Positions 27,841 to 32,696 of a stretch of DNA of 32,696 bases are shown here, piece after piece; positions within the stretch are counted from its first letter, which is position 1, and every line of letters begins with the position of its first letter. The DNA comes from Zoogloeaceae bacterium (GTDB lineage: Bacteria > Pseudomonadota > Gammaproteobacteria > Burkholderiales > Rhodocyclaceae): assembly GCA_031256795.1 (NCBI GenBank), contig JAIRPW010000039.1, positions 1 to 32,696 on the forward strand, given 5' to 3'. The translations under genes and the position numbers were made by a program. The notes below the pieces were generated by a model, which searched no databases, had not been told where the DNA came from, and saw only the letters and a list, made by a program, of their open reading frames with translations.

Positions 27841-28366
27841 GAGTCGCTTATAAGTAATTAATTTTGTTTAATAATTTTATATTCAATGACGACTCCGCCC
27901 GCATCATCAATGGTATTTTTCATGGTATTTCCTGAGCGCCATTGAAGAAGTCGCCGAACCATGTTTCGGTGAACGGCGTCGGCATGGTATCGGATAGGCG
28001 GCTGAAAAAGCCCTTTTACCGTCGTCGCTTTCGCCCCCGACAAATGGGCTGAAGACGCCCTTCGGCAAGCGGCGTTGGCGGCTTGAAAGCGAGAACGCAA
28101 AGGACGGCTCGGCAAGATGAAATGACGCGACGGCAAGCGGCGGGGTTTTCCCCAAGGTGACCGGTGGACGCGGTAAAAACTGACTCCATGGATGCTGGGC
28201 GCGATTTTCGCCTCATGCGGCATGAGTGGCCGCCATTGTTCAGACGCCGAAATAACGGCGTTCCCCAAGCAAACGACAGAGAGGCTTTTCTTGGGTTTTT
28301 ATTGCTGTAATTCCAAAAAATCCCCCGCCATTCCGCAATTTTGACCGGTACTCTTGCGAAAACGCC
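27841..28366. other. 526-bp gap without a convincing gene; repeats and stem-loops
   Basis: The first ~50 bp are very AT-rich and contain a possible plus-strand promoter (TTATAA at 27848, 16 bp, AATAAT at 27870). Then come ATGGTATTT twice (27910, 27922) and ATGGTAT again (27984). A stem TCGCCGAA/TTCGGTGA follows at 27951-27972. GGCGGCTGAAA (27997 on) and GGCGGCTTGAAA (28077 on) resemble each other, and GGCAAGCGG occurs at about 28065 and 28132. A perfect ACGCCG/CGGCGT hairpin lies at 28244-28261, followed by the terminator. A 136-codon minus-strand frame (27858-28268) has no recognisable domain and an arginine/serine-rich, frame-shadow character, so it is not called. The region could be a structured RNA, an intergenic repeat element, or the 3' UTR of guaA. 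Confidence 0.5.
28264..28303 (+). terminator. Plus-strand intrinsic terminator
   Basis: CCCAAGCAAA (28264-28273) pairs with TTTTCTTGGG (28286-28295) with one mismatch and a 12-nt loop, followed by TTTTTATT. The nearest plus-strand gene, guaA, ends about 420 bp before it, which implies a long 3' UTR or a separate short RNA. Confidence 0.55.
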
Positions 28367-29677
28367 TTAGCGGATCAGGCGCGTCCAAGTGCGGCGCAGA
28401 AATGGCCGCCAGCGTTCGGGAAGACGATACAAAACCCATTGAAGAGGCTTTTTAATGGCGCGCTTTATTTTCCATGACAAACGCGAGACAGGCACATTTG
28501 TTTCTGCGCTGGACGCCGCGACGACCTTTGCCGTGGAACGCGCTTTTTCCAGCGCGTTCCATATATCGCGCGGCAGACTGCCAACGAAATAAAGCTGTTT
28601 GAATTTTGCGTTTGCCGTTTGGGCATATTTATATTGGAAAAACTCCAGGAACAGTTTTTGCAAAGTGGGCGATAGTTTCGGAAAGGCGGCGATAAACCCA
28701 TCAATGGTTTCTTGCCGCCAGGTTTCCTGTAACGCCCGCTCGCGCGCCTCTTCCCGCTCCGCTTCCAATGTCTCTGTGTAATCAGAATAATCAATCCCTG
28801 TGATTTCTTGAATTTTCCTGACCGCGTCTTGCATTACGTCAGAATTCCATAAGGATAATTTTTCTGGATAGGCGAGATCATATTTAGTGCCTTTGATTTC
28901 TCCTAAAAATCTTGCATCATAATAATATCTTCCGGAGTATTTTTTATCACTGGCGTACTCCAAAAAATCCATTGTTTCCTGACAGGAAGCTTCATTGCTC
29001 TTTATAATTTTTAATTTTTGTAAATTTTCTGCTGGAAAGTCAATTGATTTTAAATAATAGCTAACTAATCCTTGTGAGTCTTTTACAGCGTCTTCAAATT
29101 TAATAAACTTGGCATACTGTCCGAAATAATTTCGTATATTTTCAGTGGTTTTAACATATTGGTAAATATGTTGGCTACAATAATCACAATTATGCGTATT
29201 GACGTCATTAAATGTTGCCATTCTTTGGTAGTGTTGATATAGGCTGATGTAATAATGTAGCGGATTACGCACGAACAACAATATTTTTACTTCAACGCCG
29301 CTGAAATGTTTGCTGATGAGATCTTGTAGTAAATTTACACAACGCTGCTCGAAAAGAGACCAAACTATTTCTGCGGAAATAATTAACGTATCACATTGCG
29401 ATACTTGCATAACACGCGCAAGTTCCGCAAGTTTTTCTTCTCGAACGTTGGCCATCTCCGACTCAGAAGCCATATTATTTAAATTTTTCATTGACCGGCA
29501 GCCAGGTACCGAAACAATGTGTTCCATTACCCTAATTTGTGCATTTCTATACATCCATTCTGCCAGATAATAAAAGCCGTTTTCCTGTAAGATGTCGGAA
29601 TTTTCAAACAGAGTCTCTTGAATGCTGGTCGTACCTGTTTTTAGATGCCCTAAATGCAGAATGACTTTCTTAACCAT
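28367..29677 (-). CDS. PAPS-dependent sulfotransferase-family protein
   Basis: A 436-residue protein. The N-terminal strand-loop ILHLGHLKTGTTSIQ (K13-T14-G15-T16-T17) is the 5'-phosphosulfate loop of sulfotransferases, and LLFVRNPLHYYISLY (R137, S145) is the 3'-phosphate-binding element, so transfer of sulfate from PAPS to a sugar or other acceptor is likely. No membrane helix is seen. The last ~130 residues (from EAEREEARERALQ) are charged, then basic, of unknown role. This 3' third is GC-rich (28501-28560: 38 of 60 G/C), while the catalytic part is AT-rich (29101-29160: 16 of 60), suggesting a mosaic gene. ATG 29675-29677 overlaps the upstream GT8 gene by 8 bp and has AAGGAG 6 bp upstream. 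It is the last gene of the glycan cluster. Confidence 0.8.
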   Translation of the reverse strand: MVKKVILHLGHLKTGTTSIQETLFENSDILQENGFYYLAEWMYRNAQIRVMEHIVSVPGCRSMKNLNNMASESEMANVREEKLAELARVMQVSQCDTLIISAEIVWSLFEQRCVNLLQDLISKHFSGVEVKILLFVRNPLHYYISLYQHYQRMATFNDVNTHNCDYCSQHIYQYVKTTENIRNYFGQYAKFIKFEDAVKDSQGLVSYYLKSIDFPAENLQKLKIIKSNEASCQETMDFLEYASDKKYSGRYYYDARFLGEIKGTKYDLAYPEKLSLWNSDVMQDAVRKIQEITGIDYSDYTETLEAEREEARERALQETWRQETIDGFIAAFPKLSPTLQKLFLEFFQYKYAQTANAKFKQLYFVGSLPRDIWNALEKARSTAKVVAASSAETNVPVSRLSWKIKRAIKKPLQWVLYRLPERWRPFLRRTWTRLIR

Positions 29678-30785
29678 GACTTACTCCTTTCCAAATCGGG
29701 TTGTTGAAAAAAAACATCTTTTTGACTGCAACAAATAGAAGTGAATCTCCCATGAATTTACTTTCTATGCCCAAAATACTATATGCTCCGTCAACTGTTA
29801 TCTTGATGCGGACAGGAATCATACCGAGAAAATATTTTTTGCGGATCGTCATTATTTTTGTGAATGACAGATTGCGCATAAGTTTTAATTTCAGCGCCTC
29901 AACATGAGGCGTCATCGCGGCATAGCGCCAGAAATCACTAAAACCCTGTAGAATTTTATTGTTGTAATCATTGCGCATAGTTAACCATGGTTTTCTATGA
30001 GTCAAATGCTGGCAAACAACATGCTGCCACTCGTTTTTTATCTCGTGATATGCTGCTTCCTTCGTATCTGATAATGGTTCTATATTAATATCACGAAGAT
30101 GAAAACGCCACTTAAGTTTTTGATAGTTATTTTTATCAAAAACGGTATTCATGGCGTCTTGTTCACAAAAAAATGGTTTGAGCTTTCTGCCAGCCTCTTT
30201 AATTTTCTCCAATGCGCCGACTTCTCTGTATTTATCGCAGTTAAACAACAGCATTCCGGATGCGAAATAATCATGTCTGCTATCCAAATTTTTCGCGTGC
30301 GCCCATGAATCTTTTGAGACAATATAGCCAATATCTGGAACGGCGGCAAGAGCATATTCTGGGGCGATATTTTGTTCATACAATGACTTTATGTCGCCAT
30401 AGATTAAAAAGTCGCTGTCCAGATAAATAGCCCTGGGAAGTTCTGGCTTTAAGTTTGGAATCAGTGATCTCGCCCAGGTGTCCAGATAACCTTTCCATCT
30501 TGAGCATCCAGAAAATTCTTTTTCAATATCTACTTTAATAAATTCGATACTGTTCCATGCATCCTGAAAATTGGAACGCATTCCTTCTATCGCTTTTTTA
30601 TCGCTTGACGTCAAATCGCAGTCTATGATATAAAAATCAATGAGACTTTCCGTGTTGTCCAGCAAACTAGCCATAGCGACGCACATCTGATCGACGCAAT
30701 TGCTGCTGCCGATAAAAAATACAGGAATAGATTGGCGGCGTAAATTCATAGTTAAATCTTTTATATCGGCAAGAGGTTTATCCAT
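29670..30785 (-). CDS. GT8-family glycosyltransferase (second copy)
   Basis: A 371-residue retaining glycosyltransferase. IPVFFIGSSNCVDQMCVAMA is the nucleotide-sugar entry strand, AIYLDSDFLIYGD carries the metal-binding DxD (D123, D125), and QHLTHRKPW supplies the later His-x-x-x-Lys-Pro-Trp motif of GT8. It is clearly paralogous to the gene upstream, with a C-terminal extension of about 65 residues (from SFTKIMTIRKKYF), basic and partly hydrophobic, that the paralogue lacks and which may touch the membrane. ATG 30783-30785 is fixed by GGAGG 7 bp upstream, inside the end of the preceding gene (8-bp overlap); the frame extends further but only over that gene. The sugar and acceptor are unknown. 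Confidence 0.88.
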   Translation of the reverse strand: MDKPLADIKDLTMNLRRQSIPVFFIGSSNCVDQMCVAMASLLDNTESLIDFYIIDCDLTSSDKKAIEGMRSNFQDAWNSIEFIKVDIEKEFSGCSRWKGYLDTWARSLIPNLKPELPRAIYLDSDFLIYGDIKSLYEQNIAPEYALAAVPDIGYIVSKDSWAHAKNLDSRHDYFASGMLLFNCDKYREVGALEKIKEAGRKLKPFFCEQDAMNTVFDKNNYQKLKWRFHLRDINIEPLSDTKEAAYHEIKNEWQHVVCQHLTHRKPWLTMRNDYNNKILQGFSDFWRYAAMTPHVEALKLKLMRNLSFTKIMTIRKKYFLGMIPVRIKITVDGAYSILGIESKFMGDSLLFVAVKKMFFFNNPIWKGVSHG

Positions 30786-31674
30786 GGATAAACCTCCACT
30801 GTAATGACTCGAAATAGGGAGTATTTTTGGCGAACGCCCAAAATTCATTGAAGTAGCGCATAGAACCCCCGGATTCCCCCGCGAGTGAACGCCATGGTTT
30901 TTGAGGCGAGAAGTGGACAATAACCGCTTGATTAAGTTCCGCGCTTATATACTCCTCTGAAATACGTTCCGCAAGCCATGCGGCTTGCGGAATTTCTCTA
31001 GCGTAATTTTTTCTGCATGAGATATTATATCGTTGCTCTAGTATTTTATAGCGATCGCCGAAGACCATGTTCATGGCCGCTAAATCAGCCAGCCATAGTT
31101 TTCCCGCGCTGTCGCGCGCTGTTTTTTTTAGTTTTTCTTCAATTCCCTGTTCTCGGTATTTATCAAAATCCATAAGAATAACCCCGTTATTGAATATAGT
31201 ATATTTATCGTTTTTTGAAAGTTTGAGCATTTTCATATACAAAGGATATTCAGAAGCCTTGACTCCAATCTCAATCGCGCAGCCGATGGCGTGTCCATTT
31301 AAATTTTCTGCCCATAGTTCGGATATATCACCAAGAACGACGACGTCATTATCCAGATAAATTCCGCGATTAACATCTGGCGCAAGGCGCGGAATAGAAA
31401 TACGTGCCCATGTATCCAAAAAACCGTTGTATCTGTCCATTCCGAAAAATTCTTTTTCAACATCAATGCGCAAAAACTCCATATTTCCGCAAGCCGCGTA
31501 TGATCTGCACATCCTGCGCAGAGCTTTTCGATGCGTTTCCAATAGATCGCAATCCATGAAGTACAAGTCAACTAGCTTTGATGAGTTGGCTAAAAGACTT
31601 GAGACTGCCACGCACATGACCTCTATCAGATCTTTGGACGCAATAAAAAATACAGGTATCCCGCCTTGGTTCAT
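30778..31674 (-). CDS. GT8-family glycosyltransferase (first copy)
   Basis: A 298-residue GT8 enzyme: IPVFFIASKDLIEVMCVAVS at the N-terminus, GIYLDNDVVVLGD with DxD (D108, D110), NNGVILMDFDKYREQG, and VHFSPQKPW as the C-terminal metal-His motif. It shares with the following gene the pattern VEKEFxGxxRxxGxLDTWAR and the DxYxxDCDL strand, so the two arose by tandem duplication. ATG 31672-31674 overlaps the upstream SDR stop as ATGA. It is AT-rich, as is the rest of the cluster core. Probably it adds a hexose or galacturonate-type residue to a surface glycan; the exact sugar cannot be told. Confidence 0.9.
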   Translation of the reverse strand: MNQGGIPVFFIASKDLIEVMCVAVSSLLANSSKLVDLYFMDCDLLETHRKALRRMCRSYAACGNMEFLRIDVEKEFFGMDRYNGFLDTWARISIPRLAPDVNRGIYLDNDVVVLGDISELWAENLNGHAIGCAIEIGVKASEYPLYMKMLKLSKNDKYTIFNNGVILMDFDKYREQGIEEKLKKTARDSAGKLWLADLAAMNMVFGDRYKILEQRYNISCRKNYAREIPQAAWLAERISEEYISAELNQAVIVHFSPQKPWRSLAGESGGSMRYFNEFWAFAKNTPYFESLQWRFIHG

Positions 31675-32555
31675 ATTTGCGCCTCTAGCGCTTCAATTTC
31701 TAGAAGTTTTTTCAAAAGCGTATTATCCAAAAGATGCGTATGCTCCCGTTTCTCTTTGAATATTTTTTCGTCATTCATTTTAACAGGGAGTATTTGTTCT
31801 TTTGAGAACCCATATTTATGTGCAATCCTAAGGCCAATCTCATATTTAGACAACGCTTCATCGCCGGAAATATTTATCGCCGGATATTTATGCGCTTCGT
31901 TATTTTCAACCAAACTAACCAGCGCTTTTGCCGCCGTATCCACATCAATAATTGATCGGACCATGTCAGAAAACATGGCGATCTTTTCGCCGCGCAATAA
32001 TTTGTCTGTGATCTCGTCAAAAAAAGCCTTTCTATGCGGAGAGAGGCTTTTCCCGATCATGACCGGAAAACGTACCGAGTTGAACCCTTTTGCGGTAACG
32101 AGGAACTCTGCGGCCGCTTTGTGCCGTCCATAAAGATTCATCGGGCAAAGAGGATCATTATCCATAAATTTGTACCCGCGGGAACCGCCAGAAAAAACAG
32201 CTTCGCTGGACGCATACCAAAAAACCGTCATGTTTTCCATAATATTTAGGAAGTTCGCCAGCGCAATAATATCTATATCCCATGCGTCCTGCGGGTTTTG
32301 CTGAACTTTATCTGGAGAAGCTACGCCGATGAGGTAAATTACTTTGAGATTGGACATTGACTTTGTGCGCGCGTTCAGCAGCGCGATTTGCGCGGAGTTT
32401 ATTATATTGATAGTCAGCCATTCCACTCGACAATTATCCGTTACGCGCTTCTCGTCACATCGAGAAGTTGCAAGCACCAGATCGTCTGTCATTTCCAAAA
32501 TATTTTTGATGACATAATTTCCGACATAACCGCTTGCCCCCATTACTAAATACAT
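31671..32555 (-). CDS. Extended SDR, NAD-dependent epimerase/dehydratase (RmlD-like)
   Basis: A 294-residue nucleotide-sugar type oxidoreductase. The Rossmann motif is VMGASGYVGNYV at the N-terminus, the catalytic residues are in YASSEAVFSG and YGRHK (YxxxK), and RFPVMIGKSLSP and INISGDEALSKYEIG follow as in RmlD/epimerase relatives. It likely makes or modifies an activated sugar for the two GT8 enzymes encoded downstream. ATG 32553-32555 is the start; only a weak GAG lies upstream, and the stop of a truncated SDR frame overlaps it. It is the first complete gene of the AT-rich cluster. Confidence 0.85.
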   Translation of the reverse strand: MYLVMGASGYVGNYVIKNILEMTDDLVLATSRCDEKRVTDNCRVEWLTINIINSAQIALLNARTKSMSNLKVIYLIGVASPDKVQQNPQDAWDIDIIALANFLNIMENMTVFWYASSEAVFSGGSRGYKFMDNDPLCPMNLYGRHKAAAEFLVTAKGFNSVRFPVMIGKSLSPHRKAFFDEITDKLLRGEKIAMFSDMVRSIIDVDTAAKALVSLVENNEAHKYPAINISGDEALSKYEIGLRIAHKYGFSKEQILPVKMNDEKIFKEKREHTHLLDNTLLKKLLEIEALEAQI

Positions 32556-32644
32556 GTCAATCTCAAGTGTATGCCAGGCAAGATGGCGGTTCCTAGGGCG
32601 CCGGCGGAGCCGGTGACGAGGGTGGAGCGGGAGGCTGGGGGCAT
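32546..32644 (-). pseudogene. 5' remnant of a different SDR/epimerase gene
   Basis: ATG 32642-32644 opens a 32-codon frame beginning MPPASRSTLVTGSAGALGTA, a clear N-terminal Rossmann strand with TGxxGxxG. After about 21 codons the composition shifts from very GC-rich to AT-rich, and the frame stops at TAG 32546-32548, inside the intact AT-rich SDR gene. I read it as the stump of a native epimerase/dehydrogenase gene replaced by the imported cluster. It could still serve as a short translated leader coupling to the downstream SDR start. Confidence 0.5.
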
Positions 32645-32648
32645 GGTT

Positions 32649-32696
32649 TTATGGTTGGTTGCGCCGGAGGTCGGCGGCGGTCATGAGGGAGGCGAG
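32649..32696 (-). CDS. 3' end of an unidentified upstream gene
   Basis: Fifteen codons ending MTAADLRRNQP and TAA (32649-32651) run off the window edge, 4 bp before the SDR-remnant ATG. Tight spacing suggests a co-transcribed gene in native GC-rich DNA. The frame cannot be proven from so short a stretch. Confidence 0.3.
   Translation of the reverse strand, partial: LASLMTAADLRRNQP

Larger units (their letters stand above)
28760..32560. other. AT-rich glycan island core
   Basis: The base composition falls sharply between about 28.76 and 32.56 kb relative to both flanks (sample counts: 16 of 60 G/C at 29101-29160, 21 of 60 at 32461-32520, against 38 of 60 at 28501-28560 and 45 of 60 at 32581-32640). 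No transposase or integrase is present. Both edges lie inside coding sequence, which argues for homologous replacement rather than site-specific insertion. Confidence 0.7.

Noticed and set aside
28239-28250. GGCGTCTGAAC on the minus strand, resembling the Neisseria DNA uptake sequence
   Set aside because: It is not an exact match to any uptake-sequence dialect I know, and I did not see the repeated copies expected in a 32-kb window of such a genome.
27858-28268. 136-codon minus-strand frame in the gap after guaA
   Set aside because: No recognisable domain, Arg/Ser/Pro-rich, no good ribosome site, and overlapping frames give equally protein-like text; kept as possible structured or repeat DNA instead.
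28760-32560. Integrated mobile element carrying the glycan genes
   Set aside because: No integrase, transposase, terminal repeats or tRNA attachment site is present; homologous exchange explains the edges better.

Overview
The window looks like the chromosome of a GC-rich betaproteobacterium that I cannot name. The clearest lineage marker is a DUF3567-type small protein (21167-21403), a family I know from Betaproteobacteria. DarP (DUF615), IscX/Fdx/HscA, a RdgC-AmpG pair behind thiS-thiG-trmB, and a Ser/Thr kinase-PP2C pair in front of rph-rdgB fit the same group. Most of the window is dense core genome rich in GCGC runs, with genes in overlapping, translationally coupled operons. No rRNA, tRNA or CRISPR array was seen.

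Layout. 1-1704: 3' part of a TPR-radical SAM-SPASM protein, overlapping the convergent darP by 6 bp. 1699-5967 (minus): murI, rhodanese, nadA, clsB, darP. 6177-10845 (plus): Ser/Thr kinase, PP2C phosphatase, rph, rdgB, radA. 11021-12700 (plus): chemoreceptor, then a shared terminator. 12751-15217 (minus): hscA-fdx-iscX, a detached tail of the Fe-S assembly operon. 15408-19406 (minus): thiS-thiG-trmB-rdgC-ampG. 19492-21403 (minus): DUF3567 gene, Nudix hydrolase, Sua5-type TsaC. 21640-22419 (plus): minC without minD/minE. 22492-22953 (minus): secreted DUF4124 protein. 23093-27840 (plus): guaB, an adenine methyltransferase, an HNH nuclease, guaA.

Two accessory insertions stand out. First, a compact restriction-modification-like pair (D12-class adenine methyltransferase plus winged-helix/HNH/zinc nuclease) sits exactly between guaB and guaA, which encode consecutive steps of GMP synthesis, with only 14 and 12 bp at its outer junctions. 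Second, 28.4-32.6 kb carries a coupled minus-strand cluster: extended SDR, two tandem GT8 glycosyltransferases, and a PAPS-type sulfotransferase. It is strikingly AT-rich in its centre. Its composition boundaries fall inside genes: the last third of the sulfotransferase gene is GC-rich, and at the other edge about 20 codons of a different, GC-rich SDR gene are left in front of the cluster. This suggests a surface-glycan cassette swapped by recombination.

Between guaA and the cluster lie 526 bp without a convincing gene. They contain short repeats, stem-loops and a good plus-strand intrinsic terminator, so an unrecognised structured RNA or a long guaA 3' UTR is possible.
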